DNA of 64,000 bases from Streptomyces poonensis (GTDB taxonomy: Bacteria > Actinomycetota > Actinomycetes > Streptomycetales > Streptomycetaceae): contig NZ_BMVW01000002.1 in NCBI RefSeq assembly GCF_014650915.1, forward strand, positions 124,001-188,000, written 5' to 3'. How positions within the stretch are numbered: the first letter of the stretch is position 1; each line of letters starts with the position of its first letter. Below the pieces are notes generated by a model, which was not told the DNA's origin, made no database searches, and was given only the letters and a program-made list of their open reading frames with translations. Shown here piece by piece: positions 8,821 through 17,466 of this stretch. Made by a program: the position numbers and the translations under genes.

Positions 8821-11171
8821 CAAGCACCTCGCTCGATCTGTACGAGGATGGACTCGTCGGTGATCTCGGTGTCGGCGGCGAGCAGGAACGCCTTGCTGAG
8901 GATCAGGGAGAGCCGGTCGTCCTCGAACGGCAGGAACACCTTGCCGTTCCCCGGGCGCCGTGCCGGGACGATGCACAGGTAGCTGTCGTCCGGTTCCATC
9001 AGGATGTTGGCCGAGCCCAGGTGGATCCGGTACGTGCGCAGATCGCCGCGGACGGTCAGGAAGCGGCCGTCGAGCGCGCACCGGTCGGCGATCTTCAGGC
9101 GCGGCAGGATCCGTTGCAGGGCTTCCCGGCGCGCCTCGGCGCTCTCCGTCAGCGCCGCGAAGGAGGCCCGCTCCCAGTAGGTGCGCCCAGGGCCGCCGTC
9201 GTTCCAGTCGGGATCGGCGGCGATCGAGGTCACGCCGACGAAGAGGTCCACGTCGCGCATCGCCTCGCTGAACAGCAGCGGGGGCACGTCGGCCAGCGGT
9301 GCCTCACGCCAGGCGCCCTCCACCCGGCGTTCGAAGCGCACCCGGTCGGTCGAGGCGAGTTCCTCGTCGCCCGACCAGTCGGCCCAGGAGTGGAAGAAGT
9401 GGACCCGCCACTCCCCCGCCGCGAGGGTGCGCTCGGCCGCGTCGCCGTCCCCTCCGTCCCAGGGGCCGAGCCGGTCGCTCCGCCATCCCCTGGTCCGGAA
9501 CAGGGCACGCATCGTGCGGTAGCGGACGAGGTGCGCGGCGAAGCGGTTGGAGTACACGCGGGTCTGCTCCTCGGCCGGGGTGAGGAGGTATATCTCGCGG
9601 AACGCCTGCTTGAAGGGCTGCCGTATGCGCCGCTCGGTGAGCAGGTCACGCCAGGCCCGTACGGTGTGGAGGTCGGAGCGGAGCGGGTGCCAGAGCCGTA
9701 CGGAGGCGTCGTCGGGCGCGTCGGGAAGGTGTTCGCCCGTCTCGGGGAGTACGGCCCGCCACTCGCCGGGTGCGATCTCGATTTCCCAGATCAGCCGGCG
9801 CACCAGGGTCCGGGCGAGGGGGTGCCCGGCCAGCTCGGTGCGCCACCAGCCGTACGGGTGGACGGCGTCGACGGTGAATCCGCCCTCCATCGCACGTAGC
9901 AGAGTGGCGAGTTGGGCATCCACGCGCTTCACCAGGTCACGCAGCTCCTTGACCAGGGCGGCGTGGTCGCGGCGGACCGGCGCCGGGACACCGCGCAGCG
10001 GGCGGCCGTCCTTCTCCCAGGTCAGTGTGGCGGTCTCGGCGACCGTGACGACGGCCTCGTAGTCGCCGGCCGTCCGGCGCAGGACGCCGCCCGCGACGGA
10101 GCCACTGGTGGATACGGTGTCGAACCCCAGCCTCGGCAGCCGCAGCGCCACGTCGGTGCGCTCGGCCAGGGCCGCGTCGGCCTTCTTGAGCATCTTGTCG
10201 AGCTGCTTGGGCACCCCGGCGTGCCGGACGGTACGGCGCACGGTACGGATCGCGGCCACCAGCTCGGGCGTCGGGAAGTCCTGCGCGGCGCGGACCACCT
10301 CGTACAGCAGGGCCTGCGACGGAAGCGTCCGCGCCGTCGTCGGGGCGAGGGCGACGCCGGGCAGCAGCCGCTCGAACAGCTCCGGCAGCCAGGGCTCGTC
10401 GCGCAGCAGCGCCACCCGCACGGCCTGTCCGAGCGAAGTGACCTCCCGGTCCGTGAACGCCTTGTCCGCCCGGTAGGGGATCTCCCCGGCCCGGATCGCG
10501 TCGGTGCGGTCGGCCGCCGCTTCCAGCGCGCGGCGGGCGAACGCCACGTAGGCGGGGCTGTCGGCCGCCCCGCGCCACGCGGGCGCGAGCGGCGAGTCGA
10601 ACCTGCTGCCCCGGTCGATGCCGGACAGCAGCGTCTGTTCGGCCGCGGGCAGGGCGGCGACGACGGCGATCTCGTCGGCGACGATGGGGCCCACCTCACG
10701 GGAGAGGTGCGCCACGGCCGCGCGCAGTGTCCCGGCACCGGCGAAGCCCGCGATCGCGAGCAGCGCGTACGGCTGGCGCACGGTGTCCTTGTCCAGCCAG
10801 AACCCGACCAGGGCGCGGGCCGGTTCGGACACGTCGGGCAGCGGCCCGGTGCAGTGCTCCAGTGCGTCCAGGCCCAGGGTGAGGTCCGCCCAACCGCTCT
10901 CCTCGCACTCTTCGACGAGCGCCTCGAACATCCGGCGGCACGCGTCGGGCGTATAACGCGGCCGCCGTTCCCTGGCCGCGCCCCTGACCGCGCAGCGGAC
11001 CGTCGTCATCGTGCGCGTGGCCGGGGCGTCCACCCGGTACGCCGCCACGAGCAGGCTGCCGAGTTCCTCGTCGGAGATCTGTGACAGATCCGGGTGCCCG
11101 TCCTCGTCATCGTCGTCGAGGGTGAAGTCCGGGTCGGTCAGCGCGCACATCAGCCGGGCCGCGAGGTCCAT
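8820..11171 (-). CDS. DUF4132 domain-containing protein
   Basis: 783 residues, all soluble. The C-terminal half is the DUF4132 region (segments WEKDGRPLRGVPAPVR, YGWWRTELAGHPLARTLVRRLIWE, FKQAFREIYLLTPAE), and the last about 100 residues form the separate block often found with it (LKIADRCALDGRFLTVRGDLRTYRIHLG). The N-terminal half is a helical, repeat-like array. Function of the family is unknown; MolR-like and WGR-containing relatives exist. The start ATG 11171 follows a GAGGTGCG ribosome site at 8 nt; longer versions lack one. It forms a two-gene operon with the small Gly-Gly protein. Confidence 0.8.
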   Translation of the reverse strand: MDLAARLMCALTDPDFTLDDDDEDGHPDLSQISDEELGSLLVAAYRVDAPATRTMTTVRCAVRGAARERRPRYTPDACRRMFEALVEECEESGWADLTLGLDALEHCTGPLPDVSEPARALVGFWLDKDTVRQPYALLAIAGFAGAGTLRAAVAHLSREVGPIVADEIAVVAALPAAEQTLLSGIDRGSRFDSPLAPAWRGAADSPAYVAFARRALEAAADRTDAIRAGEIPYRADKAFTDREVTSLGQAVRVALLRDEPWLPELFERLLPGVALAPTTARTLPSQALLYEVVRAAQDFPTPELVAAIRTVRRTVRHAGVPKQLDKMLKKADAALAERTDVALRLPRLGFDTVSTSGSVAGGVLRRTAGDYEAVVTVAETATLTWEKDGRPLRGVPAPVRRDHAALVKELRDLVKRVDAQLATLLRAMEGGFTVDAVHPYGWWRTELAGHPLARTLVRRLIWEIEIAPGEWRAVLPETGEHLPDAPDDASVRLWHPLRSDLHTVRAWRDLLTERRIRQPFKQAFREIYLLTPAEEQTRVYSNRFAAHLVRYRTMRALFRTRGWRSDRLGPWDGGDGDAAERTLAAGEWRVHFFHSWADWSGDEELASTDRVRFERRVEGAWREAPLADVPPLLFSEAMRDVDLFVGVTSIAADPDWNDGGPGRTYWERASFAALTESAEARREALQRILPRLKIADRCALDGRFLTVRGDLRTYRIHLGSANILMEPDDSYLCIVPARRPGNGKVFLPFEDDRLSLILSKAFLLAADTEITDESILVQIERGA

Positions 11172-11485
11172 CAGGCGCACCTCGCGATCCGACGGCGAGG
11201 CGTTGTACGGGATTCGGCCACCAAGGCGTCGTACAGCATGGCGGGATGATGACAGAGGGGACTGACATCGCGATCGGTTCGCAGGCAACGGCCGAAGCGG
11301 ACGCCGGTCCCAGGATCAGCCCCTGACGTCTCGACGTCTCACATCGTGATATTCGCTTTCCGGAAAATAAGATGCCTGAGATCGTTACGGTGCCCGTACA
11401 GTCCGCACGGTCTTCGGCGAGGGGGATGTGAGCGGAGGTCCGGGCCCTCGGCGACCGATCTCCACCTCGCGCGAAAGACCGAGCA
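11172..11485. other. Intergenic control region, DUF4132 / MHS transporter
   Basis: About 310 bp between two divergent genes. It contains the most AT-rich stretch nearby (11341-11372), centred on a perfect 10-bp palindrome TTTCCGGAAA (11357-11366) and flanked by a tandem GACGTCTC pair (about 11325-11340). This is the likely promoter/operator zone for one or both genes. No further gene is supported. Confidence 0.4.
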
Positions 11486-12910
11486 ATGCCCGCACCAGCC
11501 ACAGCCACAGCCACAGGCTCAGCCCAGGCGCCCGTCAATCCGCGGTCCCGCGTCCTCATCGCCAGCCTCATCGGCACGACGATCGAGTTCTACGACTTCT
11601 ACATCTACGCGACCGCCGCCGTACTGGTCTTCCCCACCCTCTTCTTCCCGAGCGGTGACCCGACCACGGCGCTGCTGTCCTCGTTCGCCGTCTTCGGCGC
11701 CGCGATGGTCGCCCGCCCGATCGGGGCCATCGTCTTCGGACACCTCGGCGACCGGCTCGGCCGCAAACGGACGCTGGTGGTCTCGCTGCTGACCATGGGG
11801 CTCGCCACGTTCCTCATCGGCCTCCTGCCCACCTACGCGCAGGCCGGCTGGATCGCCACCGCACTGCTCGTACTGATGCGGCTCGCGCAGGGCTTCGCAC
11901 TCGGCGGCGAGTGGAGTGGTGCCGCGCTGGTCGCGACCGAGAACGCGCCCCGCGGCAAGCGCGCCCTGTACGGCACCTTCCCGCAGCTGGGCGCCCCGCT
12001 CGGCTTCATCATCGGCAACGGCCTGTTCCTGATCATCGGAGCGCTGCTGCCGTCCGAGGCGGGCGCCGACCCCACGCAACCCTCCGACGCCTTCACCAGC
12101 TGGGGCTGGCGCATCCCGTTCCTGTTCTCCGCCGTGATGGTCGTGATCGGCCTGTGGGTGCGGTCGCGGCTCGTGGAGTCGGCGGTCTTCGCCAAGACCC
12201 AGGAGGCCGGGAAGGTGCGGAAGCTGCCGCTGGCCACCGTGGCCCGCGACCACTGGAAGCAGCTGATCCTCGGCACCTTCATCATGCTGGCGACGTACGT
12301 GCTCTTCTATCTGATGACCACGTTCTCGCTGAGCTACGGACGCACCGCGAAGGACGCGGCCGTGCCCGGACTGGGCTACAGCTACACCACCTTCGTCCTG
12401 ATGATGATTTTCGGGGTGCTGTTCTTCGCCGTGTTCACCCTCGTCTCCGGCCCGCTCGCCGACAGGTACGGGCGGCGCACCACCCTGATCTGGATCACCG
12501 CCGCGATCGTGGTCTTCGGCCTGGTCTGGGTGCCCCTGATCGGCCTGGGCACGCTCGGCGTGGTGCTGTGGCTCGTGCTCGGCTTCACCTTGATGGGCAT
12601 GACGTTCGGGCCGATGGGCGCGCTGCTGCCCGAGCTGTTCCCGACGAGCGTGCGCTACACCGGATCCGGCATCTCGTACAACGTCAGCTCGATCCTCGGT
12701 GCGGCCGTCGCCCCGTTCATCGCGGTGGCGCTGTGGGAGGCCGGTGACGGCTCGCCCTGGCTGGTCGGCGTCTACCTCTCCGCGATGGCCGTGCTGACGC
12801 TGACCGCGCTCCTCCTCGGCAAGGAGACCAAGGACGTCTCCCTGGACGACGGCGAGGGCGCCCCCGCCGACGACGTCACCCGCGCCGCGGCCGCCTCCTC
12901 CGCCCCCTGA
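11486..12910 (+). CDS. MFS transporter, metabolite:H+ symporter (MHS) family
   Basis: 474 residues with 12 predicted membrane helices. The MHS hallmark GTTIEFYDFYIYA lies at helix 1, the DRLGRK loop follows helix 2-3 (GHLGDRLGRKRTL), and RLAQGFALGGEWSGA precedes helix 5. The internal DRYGRRTTL loop is present. Family members (ProP, ShiA, KgtP) import osmolytes or organic acids with protons; the substrate here is unknown. The N-terminus has an Ala-Thr repeat encoded by three GCCACA units at 11498-11515. It stands alone and is followed by a 13-bp terminator hairpin. Confidence 0.9.
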   Translation: MPAPATATATGSAQAPVNPRSRVLIASLIGTTIEFYDFYIYATAAVLVFPTLFFPSGDPTTALLSSFAVFGAAMVARPIGAIVFGHLGDRLGRKRTLVVSLLTMGLATFLIGLLPTYAQAGWIATALLVLMRLAQGFALGGEWSGAALVATENAPRGKRALYGTFPQLGAPLGFIIGNGLFLIIGALLPSEAGADPTQPSDAFTSWGWRIPFLFSAVMVVIGLWVRSRLVESAVFAKTQEAGKVRKLPLATVARDHWKQLILGTFIMLATYVLFYLMTTFSLSYGRTAKDAAVPGLGYSYTTFVLMMIFGVLFFAVFTLVSGPLADRYGRRTTLIWITAAIVVFGLVWVPLIGLGTLGVVLWLVLGFTLMGMTFGPMGALLPELFPTSVRYTGSGISYNVSSILGAAVAPFIAVALWEAGDGSPWLVGVYLSAMAVLTLTALLLGKETKDVSLDDGEGAPADDVTRAAAASSAP

Positions 12911-12926
12911 TTCCGATACGCCTACG

Positions 12927-12963
12927 CCTGTGGGCCGCCTCCGTAAGGGGGGCGGCCCACAGG
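12927..12963. terminator. Terminator hairpin after MHS transporter
   Basis: Perfect 13-bp stem (12927-12939 with 12951-12963), 11-nt loop, 17 bp after the transporter stop. It would end plus-strand transcription before the PNPOX-fold gene. Confidence 0.7.
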
Positions 12964-13083
12964 CGGGTCCGAGGGGACGTGGGTGCTCGTGGGCGGGATG
13001 GCGATGGGCCCGGCCCAGGCGTGAGAATCGGTAGTGAGGACCCAGCGCTTCCCACCGAGGAGTACGTCCGAAGGAGTTCCGCC

Positions 13084-13647
13084 ATGCCGACACAGGAACC
13101 CGCACAGCACCCCACGGCCGAGCTCGACACCCGCTACAGCTCCGCGCTCAAGTCCCGCCCGGGCGCCGCGGACGTCACCGCCTCCGAGTGGGCCGAGGCC
13201 CAACGGCAGTTGGAGGCGGCGGAGATCTTCTGGGTGTCCACGGTGCGACCCGACGGGCGGCTGCACGTCACGCCCGTGATCGCGGCCTGGCACAACGGCG
13301 TGCTGTACTTCTCCACCGGGCCGGGAGAGCAGAAGGCGAGGAACCTCGCTCGAGACGCGCACTGCGCACTGACCACCGGAAGCAACTCGCTCACCGAAGG
13401 ACTCGACCTCGTCATCGAGGGCAGGGCGGAGCCGGTCGCCGATCCGGCGGTGCTGGAGGAGGTGATCACGGCGTACGAGGCCAAGTACGGGCCGCACATC
13501 ACCTCGCCCGAGGGCGCCTTCCACGGGATCGGGGACGCCTTCCGCAAGGGGGACGCAGTGCTGTTCGCGGTGGCCCCGGCCACGGCGTACGGCTTCGGCC
13601 GGGACAACGGGGTGTTCTCCCATACGCGATGGGCCTTCCGAGCCTGA
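13084..13647 (+). CDS. Pyridoxamine 5'-phosphate oxidase-fold protein
   Basis: 187 residues, a split-barrel flavin/F420-binding protein. The core has EAAEIFWVSTVRPDGRLHV, VIAAWHNGVLYFSTGPGEQKARNLARD and FGRDNGVFSHTRWAF, which is the usual PNPOX-like order. Such proteins bind FMN, F420 or haem, and many are F420-dependent reductases; which cofactor applies is not decided. The start ATG 13084 follows GGAG at a good distance. It is convergent with the ECF sigma gene, 29 bp apart, without an obvious terminator between. Confidence 0.8.
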   Translation: MPTQEPAQHPTAELDTRYSSALKSRPGAADVTASEWAEAQRQLEAAEIFWVSTVRPDGRLHVTPVIAAWHNGVLYFSTGPGEQKARNLARDAHCALTTGSNSLTEGLDLVIEGRAEPVADPAVLEEVITAYEAKYGPHITSPEGAFHGIGDAFRKGDAVLFAVAPATAYGFGRDNGVFSHTRWAFRA

Positions 13648-13676
13648 CTGTGTGGGGCGACTCGAGAAGCCCGGCA

Positions 13677-14681
13677 TCAGTCGCCGGCCGCCCCCCTCGA
13701 CGCGGAGGTCCCGGAGGGTGGCCGGTGTGCCCGGGGAACGGCTTCCTGGCGGCGCAGGGTGGTAGCCCGCTCGACACGTGACAGTTTCACGGCATTGCGC
13801 ACGGCGTACAGCCCGGTGACGAGGCCGCCGTCGACGCGTACCGCCAGGACCGTGTCGATCCGGCCGTTGAGCCGGAGAATCAGCGCCGGGCAGCCGTTGA
13901 CCTGCGCCGGCTGCAGTGCTGCCGCGGCGCCGAACCTGCCCAGCCCGGCCACCAGTCGAGCCACCGGGCCGGCTCCCACGACGGGTTCCAGCACGGCCTG
14001 CACGACTCCGCCACCGTCACCCAGGAGCACGACATCCGGCGCGAGTATGTCGAGCAGGCCTTGCAGATCGCCCGTCTCGACCGCCCGCTGGAACGCCGTG
14101 AGCGCTGCCCGGGTGACGGCCGGAGAGACGACCTCGCGCGGCCGGCGCGCCGCGACGTGCCGCCGCGCCCGGTGCGCGATCTGGCGGACCGCGGCCGGGC
14201 TCTTGCCGACGGCCTCCGCGATCTCGTCGTACTCCAGACCGAAGACCTCGCGGAGCACGAACACCGCCCGCTCGGTGGGCGTGAGCGTCTCCAGCACCAG
14301 CAGCATCGCCATGGAGACGCTGTCGGCCAGCTCGATGTCCTCGGCCACGTCGGGCGTGGTGAGCAGCGGCTCGGGCAGCCAGGGGCCGACGTAGGACTCC
14401 TTGCGCCGGCGGAGTGTGCGCAGTCGGCCCAGCGCCTGCCGAGTGGTGATGCGGACCAGGTAGGCGCGCGGGTCGTGCACGGTGTGGGGATCGACGCCCG
14501 CCCGACGCAGCCAGGCCTCCTGGAGGATGTCCTCCGCGTCGGCGGCCGAGCCGAGCATCTCGTAGGCGACGGTGAACAGGAGGTTGCGGTGGGCGACGAA
14601 CGCCTCGGTGGCACGGTCGCCGCGGCCGTCCCGGGCGAGCGGCTCGGCTGCGCCCCGTGCTAGCTCGTCGCGCTCGCCCAT
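13677..14681 (-). CDS. ECF41-type RNA polymerase sigma factor
   Basis: 334 residues. Region sigma-2 (NLLFTVAYEMLGSAADAEDILQEAWLR) and sigma-4 (LTPTERAVFVLREVFGLEYDEIAEAVGKS) are intact. A SnoaL-like extension of about 120 residues follows, the diagnostic feature of the ECF41 group. Its DGGG motif is present; the usual C-terminal NPDKL motif is NAVKL here. In characterised ECF41 proteins this domain modulates activity in place of an anti-sigma factor. ATG 14681 follows GGAG at 7 nt. It is divergent from a carboxymuconolactone decarboxylase gene, the standard ECF41 context, and a TGTCACA-N16-CGTC promoter lies 50 bp upstream. Confidence 0.92.
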   Translation of the reverse strand: MGERDELARGAAEPLARDGRGDRATEAFVAHRNLLFTVAYEMLGSAADAEDILQEAWLRRAGVDPHTVHDPRAYLVRITTRQALGRLRTLRRRKESYVGPWLPEPLLTTPDVAEDIELADSVSMAMLLVLETLTPTERAVFVLREVFGLEYDEIAEAVGKSPAAVRQIAHRARRHVAARRPREVVSPAVTRAALTAFQRAVETGDLQGLLDILAPDVVLLGDGGGVVQAVLEPVVGAGPVARLVAGLGRFGAAAALQPAQVNGCPALILRLNGRIDTVLAVRVDGGLVTGLYAVRNAVKLSRVERATTLRRQEAVPRAHRPPSGTSASRGAAGD

Positions 14682-14730
14682 GACTGGCTCCTGTCCGTCG
14701 CCTGTTCGCTGTCGGCCATGACGCACACAG

Positions 14731-14757
14731 GACGCCGGTCCCCGCCCCCCTGTGACA
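14731..14757 (-). promoter_or_regulatory. ECF41-type promoter for the sigma gene
   Basis: Minus strand TGTCACA (14757-14751), exactly 16 nt, then CGTC (14734-14731). This equals the reported ECF41 consensus and lies 50 bp before the sigma start, predicting autoregulation. Confidence 0.7.
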
Positions 14758-14791
14758 CCCAGCCTCGGTGGCGTACGTCACATCACCGCGC

Positions 14792-14818
14792 TGTCACAGG
14801 GACCGGAGCGGCGGCATC
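14792..14818 (+). promoter_or_regulatory. ECF41-type promoter for the decarboxylase gene
   Basis: Plus strand TGTCACA (14792-14798), 16 nt, then CATC (14815-14818), one base off the CGTC -10 consensus. It lies 71 bp before the decarboxylase ATG. Confidence 0.6.
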
Positions 14819-14888
14819 TCCATGTCCGTCACGACGCCGGGCGGACGACCCGTGCGGTACGCACCCTCCAGAGGCGAGGACGGAAATC

Positions 14889-15368
14889 ATGGAAGCTCGT
14901 TTCAACCTGTTCGACAGCCCGACGGCCGCGAAGATCGCGAAGCGGTTCTTCAACGTCTCGTCGGTCCTGGAGCAGTCGACGTTGCCGAAGACCCTGAGGG
15001 AGCTGGTGGAGCTGCGGGTCGGCCAGCTCAACGGCTGCGGCTTCTGCGTCGACGTCCATACCAAGGAGGCGGCGGCCGCCGGTGAAACCGCGCTCCGGCT
15101 CAACCTGGTCGCCGCCTGGCGCCACAGCACCGTGTTCACCGAGGCCGAGCGGGCCGCGCTGGCGCTCGCCGAGGAGGGCACCCGGCTCGGCGACCACGGC
15201 GTGTCCGACGAGACCTGGGCCGCGGTGCGCAAGCACTACGACGACGACCAGGTCGGCTCGCTGGTCTGCCTGGTCGCCCTGATCAACGCGGCCACCCGGA
15301 TGAACGTGATCGTGCACAACCCGGGTGGTTCGTACGAGCCCGGCATGTTCGCCGGTGTGTCCGACTGA
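14889..15368 (+). CDS. Carboxymuconolactone decarboxylase/AhpD family protein
   Basis: 159 residues, all helical. The AhpD-like redox motif is complete: LRELVELRVGQLNGCGFCVDVHTKEA, giving Glu...Cys-x-x-Cys...His near residues 38-57. This indicates an alkylhydroperoxidase-type thiol peroxidase/reductase rather than a true lactone decarboxylase. It faces the ECF41 sigma gene, and the intergenic region carries two oppositely oriented ECF41-type promoters, so it is the probable target of that sigma factor. The ATG follows a GAGGACGGA purine stretch. Confidence 0.9.
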   Translation: MEARFNLFDSPTAAKIAKRFFNVSSVLEQSTLPKTLRELVELRVGQLNGCGFCVDVHTKEAAAAGETALRLNLVAAWRHSTVFTEAERAALALAEEGTRLGDHGVSDETWAAVRKHYDDDQVGSLVCLVALINAATRMNVIVHNPGGSYEPGMFAGVSD

Positions 15369-15384
15369 CCGGCGGACGAGGCGT

Positions 15385-15420
15385 GGACCGGCCCGGGACT
15401 GCCACCCCCGGGCCGGGTCC
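15385..15420. terminator. Terminator hairpin between convergent genes
   Basis: A 13-bp stem with one bulged G (15385-15397 with 15407-15420) lies between the AhpD-like gene and the last gene of the nitrate reductase locus. Confidence 0.55.
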
Positions 15421-15452
15421 GCCCCTGGTCCCGCTGATCGACGCGTATGCGC

Positions 15453-15908
15453 TCAGCCCTGCTGCGGACTGTCCGGACGGGCCGTGTGATCGGGATGCCT
15501 GACGGTGCGGCGGGCCTCCTTCATCTCGGCCTCGTACAGGTGGTCACGGCCGTCGACGAGGTCGGCGAGGGCCTGGCGCTCGAGATCCCTGAACGGCTCG
15601 TAGTACGTGCGGTCGTACGCCTCGACGATCTGGAACGTCCAGTGCCCGGGGATGACGTTGCGGCCCAGGATCTCCTGCTGGACGCGGTCGGCCCAGGCGC
15701 CGTGGCCGGCCTTGCGCAGCAGTTCCACGGCCCGGTCCAGTTCCAGGTCGGCGCTTCCGGTCAACTGGTGGAAGGCGTACAGGTGGCCGCGGGCCCGCTC
15801 GGTCGTCTCCAGCGACTTGGACAGCGAACCGAGGGCTTCCACCGTCTCGTCGCTGACCCCGTCGGGGCGCCGGTGGGCGCGGTCCGGGCCGTCCTCGTGG
15901 TGACTCAT
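15453..15908 (-). CDS. Conserved hypothetical protein downstream of narI
   Basis: 151 residues, soluble, predicted helical (SDETVEALGSLSKSLETTERARGH, then ELDRAVELLRKAGHGAWADRVQQE and a conserved-looking WTFQIVEAYDRTYYEPF). I do not recognise a family. It is 125 bp after narI on the same strand, and could be the last gene of the nitrate reductase transcript or separate. The ATG at 15908 is chosen from coding character; frames extending further upstream cross into narI antiparallel code and are not credible. Confidence 0.6.
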   Translation of the reverse strand: MSHHEDGPDRAHRRPDGVSDETVEALGSLSKSLETTERARGHLYAFHQLTGSADLELDRAVELLRKAGHGAWADRVQQEILGRNVIPGHWTFQIVEAYDRTYYEPFRDLERQALADLVDGRDHLYEAEMKEARRTVRHPDHTARPDSPQQG

Positions 15909-16033
15909 GACCTGTTGGGTCCCCGGGCCACAGGGGGATACACCCGGCTCGAGGAACAAGCGCCCGATCAGCCCGCTCCGGGTCCGCGCCGGTCGCCCGT
16001 CGAACGGCCCCTCCCACCCCGTACATCGGCCCC

Positions 16034-16804
16034 TCACACGCCCGTACGCTCCCAGCCGCGCCGCGGTGCTCGCGCCCCGAGCCGGGTGTCGCGGCTGCGG
16101 TAGACGACGTAGGGGCGGGTCAGATAGCCCAGCGGGGCGGTGAGCATGTGGACGAGCCGGGTGAAGGGCCAGAACGCGAACAGCAGCATGGCGCTGAGCG
16201 CGTGCAGCTGGAACAGCACCGGGACACCGGTCATCAGGTCCGGGTCGGGCTGCAGCAGGAAGATGGAGCGGAACCAGGGCGAGACGGTCTGCCGGTAGTC
16301 GTAACCGCCGCCGGCGATGTTCGCGGCCACGGTGGCGGCCAGTCCCAGCCCGATGGTCAGGGTCAGGGAGACGTACATGGCCTTGTCGTTGCGGGTGGTG
16401 GCCGAGAAGACCGGGCCGACCGTGCGGCGCCGGAAGACGAGGATGACCAGTCCGCCGACGGTGGCGACGCCGGCGATCGTGCCGAGGACGACCGCCGCGA
16501 CATGGTAGACGTCCTCGCTGATGCCGGCCGCGTCGGTCCAGCTCTCCGGGATGACCAGGCCGCCGATGTGGCCGAGGAGCACGACGAGGATGCCGAAGTG
16601 GAACAGCGGGCTGCCGATGCGCAGCAGGCGCCGTTCGTAGAGCTGGGAGGAGCGGGTGGTCCAGCCGAACTTGTCGTAGCGGTAGCGCCAGACGTGGCCG
16701 AGGACGAACACCGCGAGGCAGACGTAGGGCAGGACGACCCACAGCAGGATGCCGCCGGTGCCGGTCTGGAACGCGAGCGGGACGGAGGGCGTCTGTGCGG
16801 TCAT
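16034..16804 (-). CDS. narI: Respiratory nitrate reductase gamma subunit
   Basis: 256 residues with five membrane helices, the di-haem cytochrome b subunit that oxidises menaquinol and passes electrons to NarH. Helix 1 is near residues 18-38. His residues suited as haem ligands stand in helix 2 (GSPLFHFGILVVLLGHIGG) and near the end (FQLHALSAMLL, FTRLVHMLT). Its ATG overlaps the narJ stop (ATGA), so it is translationally coupled. Confidence 0.95.
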   Translation of the reverse strand: MTAQTPSVPLAFQTGTGGILLWVVLPYVCLAVFVLGHVWRYRYDKFGWTTRSSQLYERRLLRIGSPLFHFGILVVLLGHIGGLVIPESWTDAAGISEDVYHVAAVVLGTIAGVATVGGLVILVFRRRTVGPVFSATTRNDKAMYVSLTLTIGLGLAATVAANIAGGGYDYRQTVSPWFRSIFLLQPDPDLMTGVPVLFQLHALSAMLLFAFWPFTRLVHMLTAPLGYLTRPYVVYRSRDTRLGARAPRRGWERTGV

Positions 16805-17466
16805 CGCGGGCCTCCTACGACCGGGTCGGGCAGGAAGACGGGGGATGCGGGGGACGAAGGCGATGCGTACGGGTCGAGGCCGACCTGTTCCTCGGGCGGG
16901 CCCTGGGCGGCCAGGCGGGCGACGGCCGCACGCTCGTCGCCCGCGAGGGCGGGCAGCGTGGCGGAGACGGAGTCCAGGACATGCGCCCAGGGCGAGTCGG
17001 CGTCGCGCAGGGCCAGGCGCAGCAGCTCCAGGCCGGCGCGGTGTTCGGTGAGCAGCCGGTGACCGGTCGGGGGGTCGGTGGCGGCGAACTCGAGGACCAC
17101 GGCGAGGTGGTCGGGCAGCTCGTCGTCGCTCAGCCGCCGGCCGGCCTCGGCGTAGGTCTGCTTCAGGCGCAGCAGGGCGATACCCCGTTTCCGGGTGTCA
17201 CCGTGCGCGTAGTAGGTCAGGTACGGGCAGCAGCGCTTGCGGTGGTCGAGGGTGGCGACGTACTCGGCGGCCAGGTCCGGCAGCGGGGTACGGGAGGCGT
17301 GCTCGGCGAACGCCTCGAGGGGGTCCCCGACCGGCTTCGGCTGGGTGGCGGCGACCCTGAGAGCCAGAGTCAGGTACTCGGGGAACTGTTCGTCGGGGTA
17401 GGCCAGCAGCAGCGACTGCGCCTGCCAGGCGAGGGCGTTGCGGGCGTGGACGGCGGACGGCCTCAT
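16801..17466 (-). CDS. narJ: Nitrate reductase assembly chaperone (delta)
   Basis: 221 residues, soluble and helical, in the TorD/NarJ chaperone family. It contains the typical segment EYVATLDHRKRCCPYLTYYAHGDTRKRG. It binds NarG and controls molybdenum-cofactor insertion and membrane attachment; it is not part of the final enzyme. It overlaps narH at its start and narI at its end by ATGA junctions. Confidence 0.95.
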   Translation of the reverse strand: MRPSAVHARNALAWQAQSLLLAYPDEQFPEYLTLALRVAATQPKPVGDPLEAFAEHASRTPLPDLAAEYVATLDHRKRCCPYLTYYAHGDTRKRGIALLRLKQTYAEAGRRLSDDELPDHLAVVLEFAATDPPTGHRLLTEHRAGLELLRLALRDADSPWAHVLDSVSATLPALAGDERAAVARLAAQGPPEEQVGLDPYASPSSPASPVFLPDPVVGGPR

